64,000 bases of DNA from Halobacteriovoraceae bacterium (GTDB lineage: Bacteria > Bdellovibrionota > Bacteriovoracia > Bacteriovoracales > Bacteriovoracaceae), in contig PASP01000014.1 of NCBI GenBank assembly GCA_002712005.1, positions 186,001 to 250,000 of the forward strand, given 5' to 3'. The position numbers and the translations under genes are program-made. This document shows, piece by piece, positions 34,892 to 43,229 of this stretch. Under the pieces are notes generated by a model. It worked only from the letters and a program-made list of their open reading frames with translations, did no database searches and was not told the DNA's origin. Every line of letters starts with the position of its first letter. Within the stretch, counting starts at the first letter, position 1.

Positions 34892-35665
34892 CTATTGATT
34901 AAGTTTTCCAAGAAAGGCCAATGCTCTAAGTTTGATGACAGCAAAAAGGGCTTCGAAAATGATTCCACCGGCCATCTTAGATTGTCCATCTCTTCGCTCA
35001 TAGAAAACGATGGGAACTTCCTTAACTTTTAGTCCCATAGACCATACTTTATAATTAAGTTCCAATTGAAAGATATAGCCTTTAGAAATGATGTGGTTCA
35101 AGTTGAGACGGCTTAGCGCTTTTCTGGTGAAGCATTTAAAACCACCTGTCGTATCGTGAACAGGAATACCTGTGACGAGGCGAGTGTAGATGGATGCGAC
35201 ATAGGAGAGAAGAAGTCTTCTAAATGGCCAGTTGATAATTCGAATGCCGCCAATATAGCGCGAGCCAATAACAAGATCATTCGATTGAGCTGCTAAGAGC
35301 AGATTTTTCACTTCATCTGGATCATGTGAGAAGTCACAGTCCATTTCAAAAATAAAGTTATACTCTCTTTCTAGTCCCCATTTGAAACCTGTTATATAGG
35401 CACTTCCGAGTCCAAGTTTTCCTTTTCTCTCAATAATATTGAGATTTTCATAATCAACTTGTAGCTTCTTAACAACATCTGCTGTACCGTCGGGGCTACC
35501 GTCTTCAATGATGAGAAGTGATACCGCTGGATAAAGTCCAAAAAGGGTTTTAATCATGCGTTCGATATTATCGATTTCATTGTAGGTTGGAATAATAATG
35601 AGAGTCTCATGCCAAGGGAGCTGATCATATTTGGGGTGAAAATTTGATTTATGAAGATTAGACAA
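34892..35665 (-). CDS. Polyprenol-phosphate mannosyltransferase-like glycosyltransferase (GT2, DPM1 type)
   Basis: 257 residues, one soluble GT-A domain. ETLIIIPTYNEIDNIERMI, IIEDGSPDGTADVV, KGKLGLGSAYITGFKWG, the DxD-type EMDCDFSHDP, SRYIGG, and HDTTGGFKCFTRKAL followed by FYERRDGQSKM match Dpm1. It transfers a sugar from a nucleotide donor to polyprenyl phosphate at the inner membrane. A TTG start is supported by GAGGAG six bases ahead. It could supply the lipid-linked donor for the Agl23-like protein at 39233, though the genes are 4 kb apart. Confidence 0.9.
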   Translation of the reverse strand: MSNLHKSNFHPKYDQLPWHETLIIIPTYNEIDNIERMIKTLFGLYPAVSLLIIEDGSPDGTADVVKKLQVDYENLNIIERKGKLGLGSAYITGFKWGLEREYNFIFEMDCDFSHDPDEVKNLLLAAQSNDLVIGSRYIGGIRIINWPFRRLLLSYVASIYTRLVTGIPVHDTTGGFKCFTRKALSRLNLNHIISKGYIFQLELNYKVWSMGLKVKEVPIVFYERRDGQSKMAGGIIFEALFAVIKLRALAFLGKLNQ

Positions 35666-35693
35666 TGAAGGCTCCTCTACAACTTGAGCTAAA

Positions 35694-36095
35694 TTACAGT
35701 GAAATTCTTTTTCTATTTTTACATTTTGGACAACGAGCGTGCAATGTTTTACGGCATTTATTTAAGCCTGTGTAAAAGACGTCCATGGCCTTTTGGCCCA
35801 TTTCACTTTCAATGAGCCAAGCAAATTTTTTGACAGCTGGGTTTTCGGAAGCGAGAAATTGAACGGCATGAGAGCCACGCAATACAGCACTTTTGTTCGC
35901 CGCGAGTATCAGATGGACCTCATCAAAGACTTCGTCTTTATTGAGGAAGGGAAGTTGCTTATAAACTTCTTCATTATAGATAGAGTAGTAATGAATTTTT
36001 GTTTTTAAATGAATTCTTTGTAGGGATTGAGCAAATCTCTTACAAAGTGGGCACTGCTCATCATAGAGCAGGCAAGGCGTTTTGATCTCATCCAT
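35694..36095 (-). CDS. DCC-family (DUF393) thiol-disulfide oxidoreductase-like protein
   Basis: 133 residues, no signal peptide. It opens with CLLYDEQCPLCKRF, where the family has a conserved CxxC after a strand. It continues with HLILAANKSAVLRGSHAVQFLAS, matching the family's G-S-x-A-hydrophobic segment, and ends with Cys pairs CRKTLHARCPKCKNRK that could bind zinc. AAGGATGA precedes the ATG. It lies 28 bp upstream of the GT2 gene on the same strand. Confidence 0.82.
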   Translation of the reverse strand: MDEIKTPCLLYDEQCPLCKRFAQSLQRIHLKTKIHYYSIYNEEVYKQLPFLNKDEVFDEVHLILAANKSAVLRGSHAVQFLASENPAVKKFAWLIESEMGQKAMDVFYTGLNKCRKTLHARCPKCKNRKRISL

Positions 36096-36111
36096 GAGTC
36101 ATCCTTATTTA

Positions 36112-37740
36112 TTATTCTATTTCCAATCTTCTCCAACCACTAACTTGATATCGTCGAGATATGATTTCAAAAATAGGGCGATCTTTATTTTTGGTAATCT
36201 GAGCTTCTCTTTCTGCTTTTTGGGCAAACTTAAGAACCTTAGCATTATTACTTTTAGAGGACTTCTTTTTAAACTTGTTTAGCATTGAGTTAAAGTTACT
36301 GCCCGAGCCCCTTTTGCTATCTCTAATATTTGATTTAGGATTGTTAAATCTTAGAACCGCACCAGCTGACTTTTGAGCCGAGTTACTTCTTAATCCTTTA
36401 GAAGCAGCGTAATTGCCACCTTTAAGGGAGGCGACTTTATTTTTTCCAAAACTATTAATTTTTTGCCCAGAAAGAAGAGAGGCTACTGAGCGAGGGACTC
36501 CATAACTTGAAATGGCCTTAGCTTCTTCCATTTGTGATTTCGTTAAATCAGGAAGGTCTTTCACTTTTCCTTCTAGGTCACGTAGAAATTTCTTAGCACT
36601 TGCAGAATTAGAGGCGGTAGCAGAACTTAACTTACCATTGGTGAGTACACCATTGGTTAGATTCTTAAATTGCTTTCCTGCTGAACTATTTCCGAAGCTT
36701 GCTAAACCTGTTCCTTTAAGATCAGAAAAGAATTCATTATCAAAGCAACTCTCTCTTCCCACACATGTACAAGTGGCATCAGACTTTAAATCTTTATCCA
36801 CACAGGGCACACTATAGGAAGTCGTATCACTTATTTTCTTATTGAGAATTTCAAGACAGTGATTGGTGTCGTATTGAGTTTCTGGCTGAGAGCAATAGCA
36901 ATTCTTTTGAGTGTGTGGGTTACAGTCACCCTTTCCTGGTAGAGAGTCTGCGATGGATTCAACCTCGTCTGCGTACTCACTTTGTTTCTTCGATTCATTC
37001 ATCCAAAAGAGGGTAAGAAACCCAGCTCCTGCGGCCTTGGCAATAACCTTCCAGTTAATGACGATTCCACCTGCGGCCATATAGTATCCATAGCATGCTG
37101 TTGTTGCCCCCCAGGTTACACCCTGTATTTTTGCGGATGAAGCTCTTGTTCTGTGGCTTCGAGCCGCTTTATATAACTGAGCTTTTTGAGCACTGTCTTG
37201 GCTTTCGGTATTTTCGATTTCCTCTTGTCCTAGAGTTTGCATCGTGGTCGCTACAAGCTCTCCAGCTGCCGGAATCATGGCACAATAATCTTTCTTCTCT
37301 TCACCTTTAGCTTCATCACCAGCTTTTCCACCTTCACCATTTTGAGCAGCCTCTCCTTCGACTTCTTGGCCTTCGCCTTGATCAGCTAAGTCTGACTCTG
37401 GCTTAGCCTCAAATCCGCCACCTTGCATACCCATGGCACCACTAAAGAGAGAGTAGACTCTCGAAACCATTTGAATGATATCTGAGTCGACACCCATGAA
37501 TTTAGTTTTTCCACGGCCCCTACAGGCATCTGGATCATCGAGCTTGGCGCATTCTTCATCCATCATTCTTTGAGAAAGTCCTTGGTGAACATAGGTCTGA
37601 GCTTCCCAACGATCCTCGTCGGCGAGATCGTAATCTTCGGATTCAACTTCAGCATCAGGAGCTGCAGTGCCCACTACTTGTGCATAGTAAGGAGCATGGA
37701 AGCTGAGAAAAAACATAATTAATAGTAGGGCCTTCTTCAC
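36112..37740 (-). CDS. Large secreted or membrane protein of unknown function
   Basis: About 542 residues from a GTG at 37740. I prefer this start because AGAGGA lies five bases ahead and the signal peptide KKALLLIMFFLSFHAPYYA then begins at residue 2; a TTG at 37761 is upstream. The mature part has an acidic stretch, a Gly/Glu-rich linker (GGFEAKPE, GEGQEVEGEAAQNGEGG), two hydrophobic segments near residues 215-255 (GVTWGATTACYGYYMAAGGIV and IAKAAGAGFLTLFWM) and a Cys-rich region (GDCNPHTQKNCYCSQ, CVDKDLKSDATCTCVGRESC). The C-terminus is basic and Ser/Asn-rich. Family not recognised. Confidence 0.7.
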   Translation of the reverse strand: MKKALLLIMFFLSFHAPYYAQVVGTAAPDAEVESEDYDLADEDRWEAQTYVHQGLSQRMMDEECAKLDDPDACRGRGKTKFMGVDSDIIQMVSRVYSLFSGAMGMQGGGFEAKPESDLADQGEGQEVEGEAAQNGEGGKAGDEAKGEEKKDYCAMIPAAGELVATTMQTLGQEEIENTESQDSAQKAQLYKAARSHRTRASSAKIQGVTWGATTACYGYYMAAGGIVINWKVIAKAAGAGFLTLFWMNESKKQSEYADEVESIADSLPGKGDCNPHTQKNCYCSQPETQYDTNHCLEILNKKISDTTSYSVPCVDKDLKSDATCTCVGRESCFDNEFFSDLKGTGLASFGNSSAGKQFKNLTNGVLTNGKLSSATASNSASAKKFLRDLEGKVKDLPDLTKSQMEEAKAISSYGVPRSVASLLSGQKINSFGKNKVASLKGGNYAASKGLRSNSAQKSAGAVLRFNNPKSNIRDSKRGSGSNFNSMLNKFKKKSSKSNNAKVLKFAQKAEREAQITKNKDRPIFEIISRRYQVSGWRRLEIE

Positions 37741-37895
37741 GATTTCCTCTAATTTTAACAACTTTCCCTATGAATTTATGAGAAATGGGCCAGTATTTAG
37801 AGTATTTTATCATCATGCATTACTTTTCCTGAGAAGTAGGTAAAGTTGCCCCTTGATTGATTTATCTTTTTCTATAATTACAGATACTTGAGCCA

Positions 37896-37916
37896 TTGTT
37901 TGACCATGACTAACAA
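37896..37916. promoter_or_regulatory. Interrupted 21-bp palindrome upstream of the DtxR-family gene
   Basis: Arms TTGTT and AACAA with further matches inside (7 of 10 positions paired around a central A). It overlaps a TTGACC -35-like element at 37900. It has the size and symmetry of DtxR/MntR operators, so it may be an autoregulatory site. Confidence 0.4.
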
Positions 37917-37944
37917 AAAGTTAATAGCAACAAAAAATTGTCGA

Positions 37945-37973
37945 TTGACCTAGTGTTTCATTTACCGTTATAT
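37945..37973 (+). promoter_or_regulatory. Sigma-70 promoter placing the start at the ATG
   Basis: TTGACC (37945-37950), 17-bp spacer, TTATAT (37968-37973). The predicted transcription start is at about 37980, which is the A of the ATG; no Shine-Dalgarno lies upstream. This suggests a leaderless mRNA. Confidence 0.6.
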
Positions 37974-37979
37974 AAGCAC

Positions 37980-38537
37980 ATGGTTAAAAAATCTGAGACA
38001 AGTCACATTCCTGAGGCCGAACTATCCCATTCGATGGTTCATTATCTACTAACTATCCACAAGCTCAAAGAAGGCAAGGGCTATGCCCGCGTTACTGATA
38101 TCGCTAAGGATCTTAACCTAACTAAAGGTTCTGTATCTACAGCAGTCAATAATCTAAAAAAGAGAAATCTTGTGATGGAAGAAGAGGATTCAAAATTCCT
38201 TCTTCTTACCGAAACAGGGCACGATGAAGTTCATCGTATTCTTTCTTCTCGTACTCTTCTTTTTTACTTTCTTAGAGACTTTGTAGGTGTATCTGAAGAA
38301 ATTGCTGAAGTTGATGCCTGTCAAATGGAACATCTCATGAGTCCAGAGACTGGAAGAAAGTTTTTCACTTTTATGAAGGATCTTGCTTGTTCTTGTGACA
38401 GAATAGAAAAAGACGGTGGTAATATTCCAGAGCAGTTTAAATTTCAAACCGCTCTTGATTTATGTTCATTTAGTACTGCCGATGATTTTTTTGAATCACA
38501 AGAAGGAGATACTCATTTACCCGAGGCTGAAAAGTAG
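37980..38537 (+). CDS. DtxR/MntR-family metal-dependent transcription regulator
   Basis: 185 residues from the ATG at 37980. An N-terminal winged HTH (ARVTDIAKDLNLTKGSVSTAVNNLKKRNLVMEEEDSKFLLLTETG) is followed by the dimerisation domain (ACQMEHLMSPET). The DtxR primary site C-x-x-E-H is present (CQMEH). The position of DtxR Met10 appears as His, and the ancillary-site His79 and His98 positions as Arg and Glu, so the metal site is altered. The usual SH3 domain is missing, as in MntR. A downstream secreted-protein gene overlaps its 3' end. The metal sensed (Mn or Fe) cannot be told. Confidence 0.85.
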   Translation: MVKKSETSHIPEAELSHSMVHYLLTIHKLKEGKGYARVTDIAKDLNLTKGSVSTAVNNLKKRNLVMEEEDSKFLLLTETGHDEVHRILSSRTLLFYFLRDFVGVSEEIAEVDACQMEHLMSPETGRKFFTFMKDLACSCDRIEKDGGNIPEQFKFQTALDLCSFSTADDFFESQEGDTHLPEAEK

Positions 38538-39243
38538 AATTATTTTTCTTTTTCTCATAAGCGGCTCCACATCTGGAGCCGTAGTCGATTACTGCTTTAG
38601 TCATAACCAATCCCTATCTACTGTTCATCAACATTTGAAAACTGTTCTCTCTCCTCAGGATGAAGTTATTTTAAATGAATCATCCCACTGCTTGAATGTG
38701 GTTATGAAAAATGATTATAAAGAGGAATTATATCGTAAATGGATTCTAAAAAAGTTCAGTCTTGTGAACTCAACTCGAATTCATCAGTCTGCAATGGTGA
38801 GTAATGCAAAGCCTGTGGCTCAGAAACAGCATTGTCGTCTAGAGGTCGAAAGAGTGAGTCATCTTCAAAGAAGAACAACAAAAGGCTCTCTCTCTAAACA
38901 ATCCGTTGTAAATCAAACGAGTATCAAATCAAATGGATCGCAAAAGTCTTCACTACTATTAGGAATAGGATCTCCTGGAAGTCTTAGGGTCGATGATGAT
39001 TATATAAATGTTATCTGCAAAAGTCGTAATGCGAGTCGAGTCTTTTTAGATATTTCCTTAACAGGGAGAAAGTCCTCAGTATCAACATCTTTAAGTATAG
39101 AGAGAGGACAGAAGGTTAACTTAGCTTCAATTGTAGAAGATCTTAATAATAAATATAAACGTTTGTCCTTAGCTCAAGGGCTTGAAGTAGAAGAGACTAA
39201 AGGCAGTAAGTCTTTTGATTATTTCTTGAGAATCAAAGATTAG
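38515..39243 (+). CDS. Secreted protein, unknown, probably with a non-ATG start
   Basis: About 240 residues. The signal peptide (LKSRIIFLFLISGSTSG-A) begins near 38527, but no ATG, GTG or TTG sits at its front. Options are ATT at 38515, six bases after AAGGAG (38503-38508), or CTG at 38527; an ATG at 38482 would add a poorly fitting N-terminal extension. The mature part is Ser/Gln/Lys-rich (SNAKPVAQKQHCRLEVERV, SIKSNGSQKSSLLLGIGSPGSLRVDDDYINVICKS) with a few Cys and beta-rich ends. It overlaps the DtxR-family gene, so expression is coupled. Convergent with the Agl23-like gene, overlapping 11 bp. Confidence 0.6.
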   Translation: MYPRLKSRIIFLFLISGSTSGAVVDYCFSHNQSLSTVHQHLKTVLSPQDEVILNESSHCLNVVMKNDYKEELYRKWILKKFSLVNSTRIHQSAMVSNAKPVAQKQHCRLEVERVSHLQRRTTKGSLSKQSVVNQTSIKSNGSQKSSLLLGIGSPGSLRVDDDYINVICKSRNASRVFLDISLTGRKSSVSTSLSIERGQKVNLASIVEDLNNKYKRLSLAQGLEVEETKGSKSFDYFLRIKD

Positions 39244-40960
39244 TTTTTATAAATAATCTCAAGTTGGCCTGTCCCATTTTTTGATTTGAGCCAAAGTAAG
39301 TCCAATATTTTAGGTAATCAAATAAGGTAAGGTTCTCGTATTCGGGCAGAAACCAACTTCTGTAAGAGATATCCTTTATGGAATGACTATCTTTAAGTTG
39401 ACTTAGGGCTTCCCTATCAGTTGTCTCCGTTAAGATATACTTGTAGTGGTTAAGTCTATTTTTTGTATAATGAAATTGATACTCATCTCTACCTGTTAAA
39501 TACCAAGTGGTCGGCCATGTGTGTCCATCTTTCGCTAAAAAGAGGGGACCTTGTCCATTGGGAAAGAGATCCATTTCTTCTCTAATACTCTCAAGAGTAC
39601 TTTCAAATTCTCTGGTGGTGTGAACCTGGCTTAATAAGTTTTTAGACTCACTTGGGTATAGATAATTACACCAAACCAAATTAAATATAACCTTTGGGAT
39701 AATGAGATAGAGCAGTGGTACTTTTTTATTTGATAAATGCTCACTGAAATCAATGGCAAAGAATATAAGGGATGTCATCAGAGGATAAAGGGCCAACCAA
39801 GGTACTTTTTCTCCGAGAAAGGAATAAGTGAAAAGGGATGCTGTAAAAAAGAAGAATGTATAGGCATGAACTTTTTTATTTTGAAGTAAATAAGAAGATG
39901 TCCCAATAATCGAGTGATAGATAAGAGGGAAGAACAAATAAAGATCTAAATTTATTTTAACTTTGAGAATTTGAGTCATGAAGAAAGACTCTTTTATTTC
40001 TAAAGAAGTGAGTTGAAATATCAAGGCTGGAATAAAGCAGCAAATAAATCCTAGAATAATCTTTTTTGATTTTTCACGATAAAAGAAGAAGAGGTGCATG
40101 ATGATCGCCGGTAGCCACCAACTTTCATAGAGAGAATTGATAAGGAAAGTATAGATGAAAGGGCCGGGGATTCTTTCTGTTGAATGTTGATTTGCCCAAT
40201 AGGTAAGACTTTTACGATAGAGTCCATCAAGAATACCTTGGGGATAAACATATCCAGAAGAGTAGTAAAATGTTGCTATAAATATAAATACACCTAGTCC
40301 ACATAGAAGAGCGTAGGGATATTTTTTTGTGAAGCTCATCATTTTGCTTATGAGCGTTGGAGAATCACTCTTTTTTAGTTTGAGAAGAAAAAACTCAAAC
40401 AAAGAGAAGGTTATAAAAAAGAGTAGATGCACAAAGAAATTTTCTTTTGAAGTGAAATGAACTCCAGCCGCAGTCGCGAGTAATATCATTTTGAGATAAG
40501 GCTTTTGACGAAAAGAAATAAGAGCTAAAAAGAAAGAGAAGAACACAAAAGTATCATGGCGAATAAATCGTGACCAATAAACAAAGGTGGGGCCCAAAGC
40601 AATAAGAAGGGATGTGAATATCATTAAGTTCTTACTGAGAAAACGTCGAAAAAAGATTGGAGTAATTATAAAAAGAGAACCAAGCATAGCTGCTGGTAGG
40701 CGAAGACTCCACTTAGATATATCAATAATCCAGTAGAACCAGGGAATAATATGGTAGAGAAATGGTCCATGAAGAAGAGGATTATACTTATAGTAGCTAA
40801 GCTTGGGGTTTAGAAGATAATATAGGGAATAGACACCATGTAAAGATTCATCATGATGAAGAGCTCTATCTTCTAGATTGTAGAGTCGTAAAAAAAGACC
40901 AAGTATAAAAATGGCAAAAATGATTAAGCGAGATTTATCTTTAAATAGAGTCGCGATCAT
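39233..40960 (-). CDS. Agl23/TIGR03663-like membrane glycosyltransferase
   Basis: 575 residues with about 11-13 membrane helices. The N-terminal signature is clear: LRLYNLEDRALHHDESLHGVYSLYYLL, YYKYNPLLHGPFLYHI, SLRLPAAMLGSLFI and RFIRHDTFVFFSF. This corresponds to the Agl23 (flippase-activity-associated) family and, more widely, PMT/ArnT-type GT-C enzymes with an acidic residue in the first loop (HHDES). The C-terminal 150 residues form an external domain with Trp/Tyr-rich motifs (GHTWPTTWYLTGRDEYQF). It follows a GT2 gene by 7 bp, so the pair may attach sugars from a lipid carrier to an envelope target. Confidence 0.8.
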   Translation of the reverse strand: MIATLFKDKSRLIIFAIFILGLFLRLYNLEDRALHHDESLHGVYSLYYLLNPKLSYYKYNPLLHGPFLYHIIPWFYWIIDISKWSLRLPAAMLGSLFIITPIFFRRFLSKNLMIFTSLLIALGPTFVYWSRFIRHDTFVFFSFFLALISFRQKPYLKMILLATAAGVHFTSKENFFVHLLFFITFSLFEFFLLKLKKSDSPTLISKMMSFTKKYPYALLCGLGVFIFIATFYYSSGYVYPQGILDGLYRKSLTYWANQHSTERIPGPFIYTFLINSLYESWWLPAIIMHLFFFYREKSKKIILGFICCFIPALIFQLTSLEIKESFFMTQILKVKINLDLYLFFPLIYHSIIGTSSYLLQNKKVHAYTFFFFTASLFTYSFLGEKVPWLALYPLMTSLIFFAIDFSEHLSNKKVPLLYLIIPKVIFNLVWCNYLYPSESKNLLSQVHTTREFESTLESIREEMDLFPNGQGPLFLAKDGHTWPTTWYLTGRDEYQFHYTKNRLNHYKYILTETTDREALSQLKDSHSIKDISYRSWFLPEYENLTLFDYLKYWTYFGSNQKMGQANLRLFIKTNL

Positions 40961-40967
40961 GGAGGAG

Positions 40968-41786
40968 TTAAGCGATCTTTAAATGCGCTTTTTCTTCATT
41001 TTTCTTCATCTTTTCTCTTTCGATGAAATATTGATCCTGCTCATTTTTTGAATTCATAAATTCTAATTTTTCATTAAGAGTGTAAGAGAATTTAAAGACT
41101 TCAAAAAAACTTTGAAAGCAAGCTTTGAGAAGTCCAAGTCTAATGAGTTTAGCTTCTCCGCTCGGACGATCAAAATGTTTAACGGGAATACTTTTGGTTT
41201 TTATATCTGGAGATTTAAAGCAAAGAATAGATAAGAAAATATTAGGAGCAAAGGCTCCTGTTGGTATTACCGCTAATAGATTTCTCAGATGAGTTTTGTG
41301 AAAGAGTCTATAAGGGATATTCGCATCGGGGATATCGATATTGTAAATATCAAATATTATTTTATGAAGAAGACCCGTTATAATTTTTCTCATGGGAGGA
41401 TCTTGACGGTCATAACGTATTCCAAATATGGCCTGATGCTCTTTGCGATCATTCCAGAATTGAATAAAGTCTGCTGGAGTAAATTGATGATCACTATCAG
41501 TTTGGAAAATAAAATCATTGTTAAACTGACAAGCAAGTGAATATCCATATTTTATGGCGGCACCATGACCTGAATTATTTTGTTGATAAGTATGGAGAAA
41601 GGCCCATTGGGTAGAAAGGTTATTGAGAATTTCATTCGTATTATCCGTACTGCCATCATTTATGACAATGATGTCATGAGGAATATCCCACTTCTTCAGT
41701 CTATGATGCCAATCCGTCAAAACATTTTCGATCGTATTCTCTTCGTTGTAGACTGGGATCACTAAAGTGAGAGAGTCGTTTTTCAC
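40968..41786 (-). CDS. Family 2 glycosyltransferase
   Basis: 272 residues with a GTG start preceded by AAAGGAAAT. LTLVIPVYNEENTIENVL, IVINDGSTDNTNEIL, NNSGHGAAIKYGYSLA and the DxD-type QTDSDHQFTPADF are typical of GT2 enzymes acting on polyprenyl phosphate. There is no membrane domain; the C-terminus is a Lys/Glu-rich helix (REKMKKNEEKAHLKIA). First gene of a two-gene unit with the Agl23-like protein. Confidence 0.88.
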   Translation of the reverse strand: MKNDSLTLVIPVYNEENTIENVLTDWHHRLKKWDIPHDIIVINDGSTDNTNEILNNLSTQWAFLHTYQQNNSGHGAAIKYGYSLACQFNNDFIFQTDSDHQFTPADFIQFWNDRKEHQAIFGIRYDRQDPPMRKIITGLLHKIIFDIYNIDIPDANIPYRLFHKTHLRNLLAVIPTGAFAPNIFLSILCFKSPDIKTKSIPVKHFDRPSGEAKLIRLGLLKACFQSFFEVFKFSYTLNEKLEFMNSKNEQDQYFIEREKMKKNEEKAHLKIA

Positions 41787-41945
41787 AATATTTCCTTTCG
41801 CTTTTATTATTTAGTTGGCCATTGAACTCAGCACTATCACTCATTATATATTAAATTTATTTTTAGAGATAATGAGGAAAAATAAGACCCCTACTGAATT
41901 TTTCGTGTTTTCTTATACTTAAGAGAGCTATCTCAAGGAGAGGAT

Positions 41946-43229
41946 GTGTTTTTAATAGAAAAAATTAAATCAATTCATAAACAATTTATGGATTTACCTG
42001 GAGTGGAGAGAAACCGACTCTTTCAAACAGGTTTTGTTCTCTTTTGCTTGCTCTTGTCCTATCCACTTTTTCGAGCGACTACTACAAGTTTACTTTTGAG
42101 TTCCTATGGTGCGAAGGGTTCACCTTATGCTTGGATATTCTCCGTAATCGTTCTGTCATTGGTCGTAAGTCTTATTAATCAGCTTCAAAAAACGAAGACG
42201 ATTCATTTTATATTTTCTTTAACTTCTCTTTTTACCCTCTTTCTCTTTGGTAGCTTTTATTTCTTATTAAAATACCAAGGTGTTTTTTGGACCTATCCTC
42301 TCTATATTTTAAAAGAGGTTTATATCGTCATCCTCGTACACGCTACGATTGGTCAACTCAATGCTTCCGTTTCTCAAAAGACTGCAGAGCTTGCCTATGG
42401 TCCAATTGGAGCGATTGGTAGTTTAGGAGGAATTGTTGGAGCCTTTTTAACCAGTCATATTTCTAAGGTGTGGAGTATCGAAGCAGTCCTTATTTTAGGA
42501 ATGTTTATCATCTCTCTTGCTGTATTTATTTTTAATTATCCTACTGAAGGTTCCGCTACTCATTTTAAACAAAGCAAGAAGAAGGCTTCCCCTATAAGTT
42601 CAGTGAAAGGAGCTGGAAAATATGTATTCTATATTGGACTGGTTGTTGCTCTGAGTCAGTTTGTGATCAATATTGGAAATTATCAATTTAATATTTATTT
42701 GGAGAATCGATTTGCCGCAGCTGGGGATAAGTCCCTGCAAACCAGTTTCTTAGGTGAGGTATATGGATGGATTAATCTCCTTTCTCTACTCATTCAGGTT
42801 GTCTTTATTCCCTTTATCCTTAAATTCATTCCCCATAGGCTTACTCATTCAAGTATTCCAGTGATTTACACTATATTTGCCATGATGACGGCCTTGACTT
42901 TAGGTGGGGGAGCGGGAGCTTCTCTGTTTGTAACACCCGTTGTTATTTCTTTTATAGCTTATAAAGGAATGGATTATTCTATTTTCTCTGCTGCAAAAGA
43001 ACTGCTGTACTTTACTCTCACTGATCTACAAAAGTATGGGGCCAAGTACATTGTAGATATGATAGTGTATCGCCTGTCTAAGGGGATTATATCGGTGATC
43101 TTGATTCTTTTACCCGATTCCCTTATTAATTATTTGATGTTTTTAAGCCTTGGGCTTTGGATCCTTGTTTTGATCCCATTATTTAAGAGATATCAAGCCC
43201 ATCATGATTCTAAAGGAGAAGTCGTATGA
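41946..43229 (+). CDS. MFS/ATP-ADP-translocase (NTT)-like membrane transporter
   Basis: 427 residues with 10-12 hydrophobic segments and a GTG start after AAGGAGAGGAT. The late motif SAAKELLYFTLTDLQKYGAKYIVDMIVYRLSKG follows the NTT (Tlc) family pattern REaLYxxLsxeeKYKAKxxIDxxVYRxGD. The middle loop YNYQFNIYLENRFA and early LLLSSYGAKG region also fit that superfamily. It is shorter than classic translocases (about 500 residues). Substrate unknown; nucleotides are a family-based guess. The stop overlaps the M3 peptidase start by 4 bp. Confidence 0.65.
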   Translation: MFLIEKIKSIHKQFMDLPGVERNRLFQTGFVLFCLLLSYPLFRATTTSLLLSSYGAKGSPYAWIFSVIVLSLVVSLINQLQKTKTIHFIFSLTSLFTLFLFGSFYFLLKYQGVFWTYPLYILKEVYIVILVHATIGQLNASVSQKTAELAYGPIGAIGSLGGIVGAFLTSHISKVWSIEAVLILGMFIISLAVFIFNYPTEGSATHFKQSKKKASPISSVKGAGKYVFYIGLVVALSQFVINIGNYQFNIYLENRFAAAGDKSLQTSFLGEVYGWINLLSLLIQVVFIPFILKFIPHRLTHSSIPVIYTIFAMMTALTLGGGAGASLFVTPVVISFIAYKGMDYSIFSAAKELLYFTLTDLQKYGAKYIVDMIVYRLSKGIISVILILLPDSLINYLMFLSLGLWILVLIPLFKRYQAHHDSKGEVV

